Assembly: GCF_026626745.1 (NCBI RefSeq)
Contig: NZ_JAPNJW010000001.1
Span: forward strand, 1,828,001 to 1,892,000
Direction of reading: 5' to 3'
Source: Nannocystis sp. RBIL2
GTDB lineage: Bacteria; Myxococcota_A; Polyangia; Nannocystales; Nannocystaceae
DNA: 64,000 nt
The notes below the pieces were generated by a model. The model searched no databases and had not been told where the DNA came from. It saw only the letters and a program-made list of their open reading frames with translations. Below are positions 52,784 through 61,333 of this stretch, one piece after another. The position numbers and the translations under genes are program-made. Numbering within the stretch: position 1 is the stretch's first letter; every line of letters begins with the position of its first letter.

Positions 52784-54625
52784 ATGATCGCGCCCGAACA
52801 GCTCCCGACGCACCTCGACGACGATGCGGCCACGGCACCCAACCTGCGGCGGCCGCCGGCGGATCCATATATCGGTCTCGAGATCGAGGGCCGCTATCGC
52901 ATCGAGCGCAAGCTCGGCGCCGGCGGAATGGGGCGGGTGTACCTCGGCCGGCACCTCCGGACCGGCGCCGCGCTGGCGATCAAGGTGGTCGAGTCTCTCC
53001 CAGCCACCAGCGCCGAGCTGCAGACGCGGTGCTTCAATGAGGCCCGCGCCATGATGGAGGTCCGCAGCAGCCACGTCGCGCATGCGATCGACGTGGGGGC
53101 TCTGCCGCACGGAGAGCTCTACCTCGTCCTGGAATACCTCCGGGGCGAGGACCTCGAGGCGCTCCTCCGGCGCGAGGGCCCGCTGCCGTGGGCTCGCCTC
53201 GGACCGATCGCCCTGCAACTCTGCAGCGGCCTCGGCAGCGCTCACCGCCAGGGCATCATTCACCGCGACATCAAGCCGAGCAATTGCGTCCGCATCACGA
53301 TCGACGACAACCCCGATCATATCAAGATTATCGACTTCGGCATCGCCCGCGATATGGACGCCCCCACCGGCCCGACGCAGAAAGGCACGGTGATCGGCAC
53401 ACCCGAGTATCTCGCCCCGGAGCTGGTCACCGGTGACGCCAGGGCGGGGATCCGTACCGACATCTATGCGCTCGGCGCGACCCTTTATAAACTATTGACC
53501 GGAGTCTCCCCGTTTCGCGGCGACAGCGCCTTCGAGGTCCTGGGTAAACACGTCCACGGCGAGCGGATCCTCCCGAGTCGCGCGGCGCCCCACCTTGCGA
53601 TCCCAGCGTCCGTCGATGCCATCATCCTCCGCACCCTCGCAGCGAACCCCGGCGACCGCTACGCCAGCACGGACGCGCTGGCGCAGGCCATCTGCGCGAC
53701 CCTCGGGATCCGCCGCGCCGGAGTCTCGGGCTCTGTGTTCAGCACTCCCGCGACCGTCGTTTTGCCTGCGAATCTTCCGGGTTCCGACCCGCAACCCGGC
53801 GCCATCGCGGGTCAGGGCTCGACCGCCGAGACGATCGCACCGCGCGCTGTCGCCAACCGCGTCGTCACGTTGTTATCCACGATCGGTATGTTCGTGGTCG
53901 CCACCCAACTGGTGATTCCGGACGACGCCGCGCCAGGCAAGACCGTGACCTCGGCGCCCAAGCCTGGTTCGGCCGAGGCCCCCGCGCGCACCGCACCTGC
54001 GAACCCGGGGCCACCCAAACCCGAGTCACCGACCCGCGAGCCCCCGATAGGGGATGCTTTAAAAAATATGCCCCTTGAGGCACCTCCGCCGCGCGCCGAG
54101 GCCCCCCCAGAAAATGCACCCAAGGACGTGACCCTTGAGACACCTCCGCCGCGCGCCGAAGCACCGCCGTCAGGCGCGGGCATGCGAGCGCCCACGGGGG
54201 CCGAGCCTCCCGTCGTCAGCGAGCCCACCGAGGCGAAGCAAGCCGCTCCACCGCCGGCCCCAGAGACTCAGCAGCCCCCGCCGGCCCCCCAGATGCAGCC
54301 GAAGCCGCGCCCCGAGCCGGGCTTCCCCTACACCGCGGCGAGGTCAGAGATCGCCCAGCAGCTCAAGTTCCTGCGGACCACCTGCATGATGCAGGGCGGC
54401 CTCGTCACCACCAACGTCAAGTTCCGCGTCGACGTCGCCCCCAACGGCGCACCCGACGTGCGCGTCTACTCCGCCGACCGTGACCTCCGCGCGTGCTTCC
54501 GCAAGGCCCTGTCGTTCCCGTTCGGCAAGAGTCCGCGCGGGGGCGCCTTCGTGTACACATTGACGCAGTCGAGCGCCGAGTTCGCGCCCGTGCCGCTCGA
54601 TCCGGAGAAGGCGGGCAAGCCATGA
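52784..54625 (+). CDS. Ser/Thr kinase with AgmX/PglI-like C-terminus
   Basis: 613 aa. The kinase domain is residues 38-310: LGAGGMGRVY (44-53), Lys67, HRDIKPSN (160-167), DFG (184-186), GTPEYLAPE. A hydrophobic span (LLSTIGMFVVATQLVI, about 352-367) is followed by a 150-residue Pro-rich region holding an internal duplication (LEAPPPRAEAPP and LETPPPRAEAPP). The C-terminal 90 residues (LRTTCMMQGGLVTTNVKFRV, RDLRACFRKALSFPF) resemble the AgmX/PglI C-terminal domain with its two cysteines. The gene overlaps the VKOR-DsbA gene as ATGA, so it heads that operon. I infer a transmembrane kinase whose periplasmic end might sense folding or redox state; the signal is unknown. Confidence 0.9.
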   Translation: MIAPEQLPTHLDDDAATAPNLRRPPADPYIGLEIEGRYRIERKLGAGGMGRVYLGRHLRTGAALAIKVVESLPATSAELQTRCFNEARAMMEVRSSHVAHAIDVGALPHGELYLVLEYLRGEDLEALLRREGPLPWARLGPIALQLCSGLGSAHRQGIIHRDIKPSNCVRITIDDNPDHIKIIDFGIARDMDAPTGPTQKGTVIGTPEYLAPELVTGDARAGIRTDIYALGATLYKLLTGVSPFRGDSAFEVLGKHVHGERILPSRAAPHLAIPASVDAIILRTLAANPGDRYASTDALAQAICATLGIRRAGVSGSVFSTPATVVLPANLPGSDPQPGAIAGQGSTAETIAPRAVANRVVTLLSTIGMFVVATQLVIPDDAAPGKTVTSAPKPGSAEAPARTAPANPGPPKPESPTREPPIGDALKNMPLEAPPPRAEAPPENAPKDVTLETPPPRAEAPPSGAGMRAPTGAEPPVVSEPTEAKQAAPPPAPETQQPPPAPQMQPKPRPEPGFPYTAARSEIAQQLKFLRTTCMMQGGLVTTNVKFRVDVAPNGAPDVRVYSADRDLRACFRKALSFPFGKSPRGGAFVYTLTQSSAEFAPVPLDPEKAGKP

Positions 54626-55935
54626 GCACCGCCCGACTCGCAGCCGCCGGCCTGCGCCGGCAAGCGCTGATCGCCTGCGCCCTGCTCGGGCTGCTTGGCG
54701 CGGCGACCGGTGGGTACTTGACCATCCTGAAATTTCGCATGACCTACACGCCGTGCCTCGGCCCGAATGGCGGCTGTCAGGTCGGCGAGATGCGCTGCGA
54801 GGACGCCCTGGGCGCGGCCTGGTCGATCGTGGGCGGTCTGCCGATCAGCGCCTGGGGCTCGGCGGCATACCTCTGCATCGCAATGCTGGCGATCGGCCAG
54901 CTCGTCCGCCGTGGTTTCCTCGGTGGCTGTGCGGCCTCGTTGCAGTGGGGCCTCTCGCTCGTGGTGGCGCTCGTCAGCCTCGCCTACGCCGCGTACGCGT
55001 TCCTGATCCTCCAATCGCCCTGTCCGTTCTGCCTGTCGCTCTACGTCGTCGCGCTGCTGCTCGTGTTGTGCACCGCGGCCGTGCGGCGCGCGGCCGACCC
55101 GCGCGAGCAATTCGGCCTGCGCGTCGCGCTCCGCCACCGCCGGGCCTCGCTCATCGACGCTGCCTTCCGCCTCGGCATGCTGCTGACGATCGCCACCGGC
55201 CTGCAGTCGCTCGCCTACCACGGCATGCGCCACGCCGTGAGCGTACGCGACGGCTGCCCCGAGCAGGCCGAGCCCTTGCCGGTCGCGCCGATCCGCGTCG
55301 GACCTGCCGATGCGCCGGTGATCCTCGCCGCCTATCTCGACATGTCGTGCAGCGCGTGCAAGCGCAAGTTCAAGCAGCTCGCCAGCGCCCTGCGCAACAA
55401 TCAATTCCCGAAGCCGATCCAGCTGCGAGCCTACCACGCGCCGCGTCACGCCTGCGATCCCGCGGCGTTCCCCGCCGGGTTTGCCCGCTCCGACGATCGC
55501 GCCCGCGACGACAACGCCTGCCTGGCCGCGCGCGCCGTCGAGTGCATGGAGAAGCTCCAGCCCGGCGCCGGCTACCGCCTGATCGGCGGCCTGTTCGCAT
55601 TGCATGACGATCGCCAGGCGGGCGAGCCGCTGTTCTCCGCCGAAAGCGTCGGTAATCGCGCCGTCGACCTCGGCATGGAAATCGATCCGGACGACCGCGA
55701 CAACCCGCTGTTCCGCTGCATCGACGACGATCGCAACATGCTAGCGACGATCACCGCGCACCAACGGTACGCCGAGGAGCTGAACCTCGCGGTCCCCGCC
55801 ATCGCCGTGTACGCCGCCCTGAACGGTGAGATCGACCTCGATCGTCCTCCTTACTGGATCTTCGCCAACACCCCGTTCGACGACCTCGGCATGTACATCG
55901 AGCTGCAGGCCGCTCCGCCCGCCCGAGCCAAGTAA
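54622..55935 (+). CDS. VKOR-DsbA fusion, disulfide-bond formation protein
   Basis: 437 aa. Residues 15-155 are a vitamin-K-epoxide-reductase-type membrane domain with four or five helices: loop cysteines Cys52 and Cys59 (GGCQVGEMRC), signature GGLPISAWGS, and the quinone-side active motif CPFC (134-137). After a fifth membrane helix (about 180-200) comes a DsbA/thioredoxin-like domain with CSAC at 243-246 (YLDMSCSACKRKFKQL) and a cis-Pro-type VPAIAVYAALNG. Known bacterial VKOR-thioredoxin fusions oxidise protein thiols in the periplasm and pass electrons to quinone. Position beside genes for proteins with tens of cysteines strongly suggests that these are clients (inference). Start overlaps the kinase stop. 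Confidence 0.9.
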   Translation: MSTARLAAAGLRRQALIACALLGLLGAATGGYLTILKFRMTYTPCLGPNGGCQVGEMRCEDALGAAWSIVGGLPISAWGSAAYLCIAMLAIGQLVRRGFLGGCAASLQWGLSLVVALVSLAYAAYAFLILQSPCPFCLSLYVVALLLVLCTAAVRRAADPREQFGLRVALRHRRASLIDAAFRLGMLLTIATGLQSLAYHGMRHAVSVRDGCPEQAEPLPVAPIRVGPADAPVILAAYLDMSCSACKRKFKQLASALRNNQFPKPIQLRAYHAPRHACDPAAFPAGFARSDDRARDDNACLAARAVECMEKLQPGAGYRLIGGLFALHDDRQAGEPLFSAESVGNRAVDLGMEIDPDDRDNPLFRCIDDDRNMLATITAHQRYAEELNLAVPAIAVYAALNGEIDLDRPPYWIFANTPFDDLGMYIELQAAPPARAK

Positions 55936-55942
55936 TCCGACC

Positions 55943-57046
55943 ATGTCCGCGCCCCGCGACCCCGCGACCCTCATGATGCTCGTGCTGACCGTCGCCATGG
56001 CGGTCGCGGTCGCTGCGGTCGTCTACCTCGTCACCGACGACACCGACCTCACGCTCGCACAGATCCCGTCCCCAGCCCGCGCTGCCGCTCCGACTTGCGA
56101 CCTCTCGCGCCCGACGACCGCGACCTGTCCCCCGGGACAGTACTGCCGCCTGAACGCCTGCGTCCCCGTGCCACCCGAGGTCCTGTGTGGCGAGGGCGAC
56201 AGCTGCCGCGACTGCGAGTGCGAGGACGGCCTCGTCTGTCACAACCTGCGCTGCGTCTCGCCGGCCAGCGTCGACCGCGCACCGCTCGTCTGCGAGGAGA
56301 ACCAGGCCCTCGCGGACGCGGTCAAGACGCTCGCGCTCAAGTGCTCGACCCGCAAAACGACCGTCGCCGACATCGTCTCCGCCGGCGCCTGCACCACCGC
56401 CGAGTGGGAGCAGCTCGCGCTCGAGGACGAGAAGTTCGACCTCATTCTGTCGGCCTTCCCCGACCGCTTCGCCGTCCACTTCCCGAGCGGCCAGCCGCAA
56501 GTGAAGCGCAAGGACTGGCCGCCGCCCGAGGTCCTCGATCACTACCTCCACCAGGTGCGACGATTCGCCGGCCCGCTGCGCGAGGCCAAGCAGATCTTCG
56601 TCATCGGTCGCGCCAGCCCTGACGGCGACGCCGAGGCCAACCACTGGCTGGCGCTGGCGCGGATCAAGTTCGTCGAGAACCTGCTCGACCTCGTGCTCTA
56701 CGAGGGCATCCCCGAGACCGAGCGCGACAAGCGGCGCGTGCGGATCCGTTCGTTCGGCCTGCCCACTACCCGGACGATCGAGCCCGCTCGCTATCGCCAG
56801 ACCTATTTGACGGATCCCAGCGGACGGCCGCCGAAGGTCGATCCGCTCGTCACCGCCGATCCTGCCAGCGCGCGTGAGCTCCGTGCCGCGCTCGACGGGG
56901 CCATCGATCTTCAGGACCGCACCACGCCGGCCTGGCAGGCGCTGTTCTCGGCCGTCAACCGCGTCGTCTTCGTGATCCCGATCCCCTGCCTCGGCGACGA
57001 GTACAGGCCGCCTATCTCCGTCGACCCCGCCGAGGCCGTGCCGTGA
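55943..57046 (+). CDS. membrane-anchored cysteine-rich protein with OmpA-like domain
   Basis: 367 aa. An N-terminal hydrophobic anchor (LMMLVLTVAMAVAVAAVVYL) precedes a cysteine-rich module (residues about 50-115: CPPGQYCRLNAC, CGEGDSCRDCECEDGLVC), then a domain resembling the OmpA C-terminal peptidoglycan-binding fold (IFVIGRASPDGDAEANHWLALARIKFVENLL; in OmpA the matching block is G-x-x-D-x-x-G...N..LS..RA). It therefore probably sits on the inner membrane with periplasmic wall contact. It follows VKOR-DsbA by 7 bp and overlaps the next small gene (GTGA). A palindrome pair of the window's repeat family lies in its cysteine-rich part (56123-56142). Confidence 0.75.
   Translation: MSAPRDPATLMMLVLTVAMAVAVAAVVYLVTDDTDLTLAQIPSPARAAAPTCDLSRPTTATCPPGQYCRLNACVPVPPEVLCGEGDSCRDCECEDGLVCHNLRCVSPASVDRAPLVCEENQALADAVKTLALKCSTRKTTVADIVSAGACTTAEWEQLALEDEKFDLILSAFPDRFAVHFPSGQPQVKRKDWPPPEVLDHYLHQVRRFAGPLREAKQIFVIGRASPDGDAEANHWLALARIKFVENLLDLVLYEGIPETERDKRRVRIRSFGLPTTRTIEPARYRQTYLTDPSGRPPKVDPLVTADPASARELRAALDGAIDLQDRTTPAWQALFSAVNRVVFVIPIPCLGDEYRPPISVDPAEAVP
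56123..56142. repeat. palindrome pair inside the OmpA-like gene
   Basis: ACCTGTCC-CCCG-GGACAG, centres at 56125.5 and 56139.5 (14 bp), encodes part of TCPPGQYC. It fits the family rule, though coding constraint makes a chance match possible. Confidence 0.35.
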
Positions 57047-57195
57047 CCGAAAGAAGCGCGCGCCTGTTCGCCCAGATCACGTGTGTGCTCGCCATGGCCA
57101 GCATCCTCGCCGCCGCGGTCGTGGGCGTGCGCTGGCGTCACGAGCGCGACACCTTCGTGCGCCGGCTCGCGGGCGCGTGCGAGCGGGAGCCGTGA
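57043..57195 (+). CDS. 50-aa single-span membrane peptide
   Basis: A short gene starting at GTG 57043 within the previous stop (GTGA) and ending 1 bp before the next start. The product (VTERSARLFAQITCVLAMAS followed by a hydrophobic stretch and an Arg-rich end) has one transmembrane helix and a basic C-terminus. The exact fit between two overlapping neighbours supports a real gene. Its N-terminus VTERSARLF resembles that of the next protein (VTTERTRLF), so the two may share an ancestral membrane-anchor segment. Role unknown; perhaps a small subunit of the membrane complex. Confidence 0.65.
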   Translation: MTERSARLFAQITCVLAMASILAAAVVGVRWRHERDTFVRRLAGACEREP

Positions 57196-57196
57196 C

Positions 57197-58396
57197 GTGA
57201 CCACCGAGCGCACCCGCCTGTTCCTCGGATGGACCGCGATCAACCTCGTGTTCACGGGGCTGGGTCTTATCATCACAGTGTGGCTGATGGGCCGCCGGGC
57301 CGACCAGCACCAGCAATTCGTGCGATTGTTGGCAGAGCGACAGAACGCCTGCGCTCCCGTCGCCGGCACCGAGGAGCCGGCGACGCCCGAGCCCGCGCAC
57401 GTGCCGCCGCCGCGTCAAGATCCGGTAAAGTCCGGCTATCTCGGCGCCTCGGGCATGGACATCTCGCCGGCGATGCGCCTCAACCTCGAGGCGCTGCCCC
57501 CGGGCGAGGCCGGCAAGCTCCCGCTCGACAACCTGCGTCTCGGCTCGCCGCAGGTGCTGCCGCCGCGGACGATCCACGTCGTCAACCTGTGGGCCACCTG
57601 GTGCGATCCGTGCCTCGCCGAGTTGCCCGAATTCAAGTCGATGTTCACTCGCCACCGCGAGTGGGACGACGTCCGCTTCGTGCCGATCCAGATCAAGGAC
57701 CACACCGATCCGCTTCGATCCTACCATGATTATGCCGGCGTCATGCCGCCCGCGCCGATCCGTCTCGCCGATCGCACGATGAGCGACGCCCTCGCCTCGA
57801 CGCTGGCCGAGGGCGACGACGGCGGCCTCTACCGCGGCAACCTACCGGTCACGCTGGTCCTCGACTGCAACCGCCGGGTCCGCTGGGCCAAGTTCGAGCA
57901 GCTCGGCGAGGCGGACTTCGCGGCGCTCGAGCCCTTGATCGACCAGCTCCGCGCCGAACTCGCGGACACCCGCCCGGGAGCCTGGTGCACCCAGGAATGG
58001 CCCGGAAACGGCCGCTGCGAGGCGCTCGAGCGCACCGCGGCACATCACAGCTTCGAGGACTGCGGCCCGCTGCGCCGGCGCAGCGGCGATCTCCCAGGCA
58101 CCGCAGAAGTCGTCGAGCCCGCCGAGCCCGTCGCCGTCCCATCGCCGCCCGAGATCCTGCCGACCACGTGCCCGCCGAAGACCCGGCTCCGCAATGGCAA
58201 GTGCTCCCGGCTGCAGAAACTCCCCGAGCTGCAGGTGACCGCGCCCGCGTCCTCACCCATGTGCGGCAACGGCGTCTGCGACCCCCACGAGAGCCGGAGC
58301 ACCTGCTGCCAGGACTGCCCATGCGCCGATCGGTTCGTATGCAAGAGCCTGCGCCCCAGTGAGCCGCCCCGCTGCCGCGCGGCCCTGCAGCCCTGA
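57197..58396 (+). CDS. membrane-anchored TlpA-type thioredoxin with cysteine-rich tail
   Basis: A 399-aa protein. One N-terminal transmembrane span (INLVFTGLGLIITVWLMG, residues 15-32), a linker, then a TlpA/ResA-like thioredoxin domain with the active site LWATWCDPCLAELP (Cys136, Cys139) and the cis-Pro region YRGNLPVTLVLD near 217-228. After residue 350 comes a cysteine-rich tail, CGNGVCDPHESRSTCCQDC, that closely resembles a short DUF4215-type repeat of the neighbouring lipoprotein (51373). TlpA-like proteins usually reduce or isomerise disulfides in the periplasm. The tail could be a docking or substrate-mimic element. Start GTG 57197. Last gene of the operon. Confidence 0.85.
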   Translation: MTTERTRLFLGWTAINLVFTGLGLIITVWLMGRRADQHQQFVRLLAERQNACAPVAGTEEPATPEPAHVPPPRQDPVKSGYLGASGMDISPAMRLNLEALPPGEAGKLPLDNLRLGSPQVLPPRTIHVVNLWATWCDPCLAELPEFKSMFTRHREWDDVRFVPIQIKDHTDPLRSYHDYAGVMPPAPIRLADRTMSDALASTLAEGDDGGLYRGNLPVTLVLDCNRRVRWAKFEQLGEADFAALEPLIDQLRAELADTRPGAWCTQEWPGNGRCEALERTAAHHSFEDCGPLRRRSGDLPGTAEVVEPAEPVAVPSPPEILPTTCPPKTRLRNGKCSRLQKLPELQVTAPASSPMCGNGVCDPHESRSTCCQDCPCADRFVCKSLRPSEPPRCRAALQP

Positions 58397-58481
58397 GCAT
58401 GGTTGCACGCCGCAGTCGCGCACCCGAACGCGGCCGCAAGGATCGGTCGCGCGTGACGCGTTCCTCTCGAGGGTCGGCGAC

Positions 58482-59756
58482 TCAAAATCTGCCCGAGAGC
58501 ACGATGCCGGTGTGACCCGGGCCGGCGCTGGGATCGACGCGAATTGCCCGAGCTCCGCCCGGGCCGAGGTGCTTGCGCTGGACGATCAGCCCCGTCACCG
58601 CGCCTGCGAGCAGACCGACGCCGAGCCCGCGCAAGGTCGCCCCGAGGGCCGGCAACGCCGAATGGCGGTGCTCCCTCCAATGTTCGGACCAACCCGCGAG
58701 CGTGCCCTCCGGATTCGTGTTGTCGCGACTGAACGGGATCGAGCCCCGGACTACCATCACCTCGCCCAGGATGAGGCCCACGCCGCCGACCGCCGCCAGG
58801 GCGCTCCACGCGATCATCCGCTGGCGCGCATCGTTCGCGCGCCACACGAGCGCGCTCGCGGCCAGCCCAGCGCCCGCGCCGAGGAGCGTCGAGCCGACGT
58901 TGCGCACCACGAACGCGCTGGCAAATCGGCGCCGGCAGTCGGCGAGCGTCGGATCGTCGCACGCCTTGACCCGCTGGCCGTGGATCATCCCCACGCCGCC
59001 GCCGATGAGCCCGAGCCCGACCGCTGCCATTGCACCACCGCCAATGTAGAGCCCGCGCGCGGTGCCCTTCACGACCTCGGGCGGCACCATGCGCGCTTGC
59101 GGCGGCTCGGGTCGCACGACGGGAGCCAGCACCGGTCGCAGCGAGATCGCCAGCGGCGCCGACCCGACCGCGACCTGCTGCTCCGCGGATTGATAGCTGG
59201 AACCCTCGACCCGCACGCTCCACGCGCCGGGATCGAGCTCGAGCTTCAGCGACTGCCGCGGGTTCGGCAGCGGAAACGAGAGCTCGGGTCGCAAGTCCGC
59301 GGGGCTGCTGGAGACGTGCCGCGCGACCACGGTGACGGTCTGCGGGCCTTCGAGCGGCAGCGTGACCGTCACGGTCACCGGCGTCACCTTGCGGGCCGCC
59401 TCCGCGAGCTGCTCCTCGCCCTGCTTGCGATCGTCGGGCCCGATGTCCGTACGCCCGAGGTACTCGCGCACGTAGGCGACCGCGTGCGCGAAATGACCGG
59501 CGGCATCGCGGCTCGCGGCGGCGTTGAACAGGATCGACGGCTCGTCGGGGTAATCGCGCCGCAGCGCCTCGAACTCGAGCGCAGCTTCGACGTAGCGGCC
59601 GCCCTCGAAGAATTCGGCCGCCCGCGCGGTCCGCTCGGCCCTGTCGCTCGATGCGACCGGCCTGGTCGTCTCGGCGGGCGCGCCCGCGTTCGTCGCCGTG
59701 GGGCCCGCTGGCGCCACGAGCAGCAACATCATCATGGAGACGCAGAGAGACGACAT
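58482..59756 (-). CDS. exported PEGA/TPR-type protein with membrane segments
   Basis: 424 aa. The ATG at 59756 begins a signal peptide (MSSLCVSMMMLLLVAPAGPT). Residues about 45-120 look like a TPR pair (ARAAEFFEGGRYVEAALEFE, NAAASRDAAGHFAHAVAYVR); residues about 125-215 form a PEGA-like beta domain (VTVTLPLEGPQTVTVVARHV, LELDPGAWSVRVEGSSYQSA). Four hydrophobic segments follow (LYIGGGAMAAVGLGLIGGGV, STLLGAGAGLAASALVW, AWSALAAVGGVGLILGEVMV, LRGLGVGLLAGAVTGLIVQ). This combination is common in myxobacterial envelope proteins of unknown role. It converges with the thioredoxin gene. Confidence 0.78.
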   Translation of the reverse strand: MSSLCVSMMMLLLVAPAGPTATNAGAPAETTRPVASSDRAERTARAAEFFEGGRYVEAALEFEALRRDYPDEPSILFNAAASRDAAGHFAHAVAYVREYLGRTDIGPDDRKQGEEQLAEAARKVTPVTVTVTLPLEGPQTVTVVARHVSSSPADLRPELSFPLPNPRQSLKLELDPGAWSVRVEGSSYQSAEQQVAVGSAPLAISLRPVLAPVVRPEPPQARMVPPEVVKGTARGLYIGGGAMAAVGLGLIGGGVGMIHGQRVKACDDPTLADCRRRFASAFVVRNVGSTLLGAGAGLAASALVWRANDARQRMIAWSALAAVGGVGLILGEVMVVRGSIPFSRDNTNPEGTLAGWSEHWREHRHSALPALGATLRGLGVGLLAGAVTGLIVQRKHLGPGGARAIRVDPSAGPGHTGIVLSGRF

Positions 59757-60178
59757 GCCGGCGAGCGGGAACGTAGCCGAAAGGCCCGTCCGACGCCAGT
59801 CTGTTGCAGGGCCCGCGTCCTGCGCGAGAACGGCGTTCAACGCCGGTATAAAGCCCGCGCGGCATCCGACGTCCGGGGGCAACACGATGTCCATCGGCAC
59901 GCTCCGCGCGGCCCATCACGGCGCGAAACTCCCTCGTGACCTTTGGACCGAGCGCTGATTTAGAGCTTGATCGTCTCAGCACGTTTCGATGGGTGCGAGG
60001 CAAGCACGCTCTCGACGCAGCGCCCGGTGACCGGCCTTGCAGTATCGAAGCGAACGACCGCTTGCATGACCGCGACGGACGGGCAATGCTGGCGTCAGCA
60101 TGTCACCCCCCGGGAGGGTGACGGCCGTGGTGAGTCGCTCCCGGCGGCCATCGCGCCGCCCGCGCAGAGGAGGGGTTC
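59757..60178. other. intergenic region upstream of the PAAR-like effector
   Basis: About 420 bp between divergent genes, lower in GC than the surroundings around 59930-60000. It has a hairpin at 60102-60122 and a GAGGAGGGG ribosome binding site at its end. Confidence 0.5.
60102..60122. promoter_or_regulatory. hairpin in the effector leader
   Basis: GTCACCC and GGGTGAC are 7-bp arms around a 7-nt loop, 56 bp before the effector start codon. It may be part of the 5' leader or an operator. Confidence 0.35.
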
Positions 60179-61333
60179 ATGAGCAGCGTGTCGGTCAATC
60201 CGCCCAAGACTCCCGTCACCGACGGGAGCAGTGGGATCGCGGCAGCGACGATTCCTAACGTATGCAAGATGCCCGGGCCACCGGCGCCGTTCGTGCCGAC
60301 GCCGCTGCCCAACATCGGGAAGAGCGACAGCTCGCCCGCCGGCTATTCGAAGGGCGTGACGATCGAGGGGAACAAGGTCGCCATCAAGGGCGCGACGTTC
60401 AAGTCGATGGGCGATGTAGCGAGCCGGGGGACGGGTGGCGGACTCGTCTCGAACAACGTCGAGGGCCCGACGAGCTTCGTCGGTCCGGGCTCGATGGACG
60501 TGAAGATCGAGGGGAAGAACGTCCATCTGCTGTCGGACCCGATGCTCAACAATGGTGGACCGAGCGGGACGCCGGCGAACGCGGCGACGATGACCGGCGT
60601 GATCCAGATGTGCGGCGCGATCACCTCCGTCCACGGCAAGGAGATGTGCGCGCTCTGCGGGGAGGAGCACGGAAAGGACCGCGAGCTGGCGGATACCCCG
60701 GATCTGCGGGGCGCGCTGCGAGGCTTCTACAAGGCTCTGCCCGGCAATGTCCCGGGCGCGACGCTCAGCAACAAGCTGCGGCAGTCGACCATGATCGGGG
60801 TCGCTTGCTGTGCGGACGGCGTCCACTTCGTCGCGAATTCCAACAAGCCCAGGGCCGACGTCCGAGACCAGGCGACGAAGCAGGGCTGGGTTCACGCGCC
60901 CGGCACGATCGACGATGATGCCGTCCTGGAGGTCGCGCGGAAGGCGAAGAATGTTACCCCCGAGAAATGGGAGCGCGTCATCTCCCAGGCGTCTTGGCGG
61001 TTCGACGAGTCGACGAAGGACAGGACCATTCCGAGCGCGAACGCCCCGGGACAGTGCGCCGGCACCAGGGTGATCGTGCTCCTCCTCGTCAGCGGCGCGG
61101 TGCCGCAGGCGCTGTCCGAGATCTGGTACTCACCCCAAGGAAACAGCACCGGCGGCAAGATGGCGCACTGGCAGGAGATTCGCCCGGGCCGCCAGCGCCT
61201 CACGGCGCGGCAGTTCGGCCCCGGCGAGCACGTGCCTCCCTGTGCGACCTGTGCCATCGTCCTACCCGCTCTGATGTGCTGTGTAGACAAGAAGGAGCCC
61301 TGTGCTGGACATAAACCCCGAACCTGGCCTTGA
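60179..61333 (+). CDS. PAAR-like (DUF4150) effector with deaminase-like C-terminus
   Basis: 384 aa. Residues 3-125 match the DUF4150/PAAR-like domain that caps the type VI secretion spike: VNPPKTPVTDGSSGIAAATI, KMPGPPAPFVPTPLPNIGKS, GNKVAIKGATFKSMGD, FVGPGSMDVKIEGKNVHLLS. The C-terminal 95 residues carry CAGT at 293-296 and HVPPCATC at 351-358, followed by VLPALMC. The spacing of a CA-start helix and a Pro-Cys-x-x-Cys motif resembles zinc-dependent deaminase toxins, but the His/Cys-x-Glu proton donor is not clear (CAG here). The gene overlaps the SUKH-type immunity gene by 32 bp, as expected for an effector-immunity pair. No other T6SS gene is in the window. Confidence 0.75.
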   Translation: MSSVSVNPPKTPVTDGSSGIAAATIPNVCKMPGPPAPFVPTPLPNIGKSDSSPAGYSKGVTIEGNKVAIKGATFKSMGDVASRGTGGGLVSNNVEGPTSFVGPGSMDVKIEGKNVHLLSDPMLNNGGPSGTPANAATMTGVIQMCGAITSVHGKEMCALCGEEHGKDRELADTPDLRGALRGFYKALPGNVPGATLSNKLRQSTMIGVACCADGVHFVANSNKPRADVRDQATKQGWVHAPGTIDDDAVLEVARKAKNVTPEKWERVISQASWRFDESTKDRTIPSANAPGQCAGTRVIVLLLVSGAVPQALSEIWYSPQGNSTGGKMAHWQEIRPGRQRLTARQFGPGEHVPPCATCAIVLPALMCCVDKKEPCAGHKPRTWP

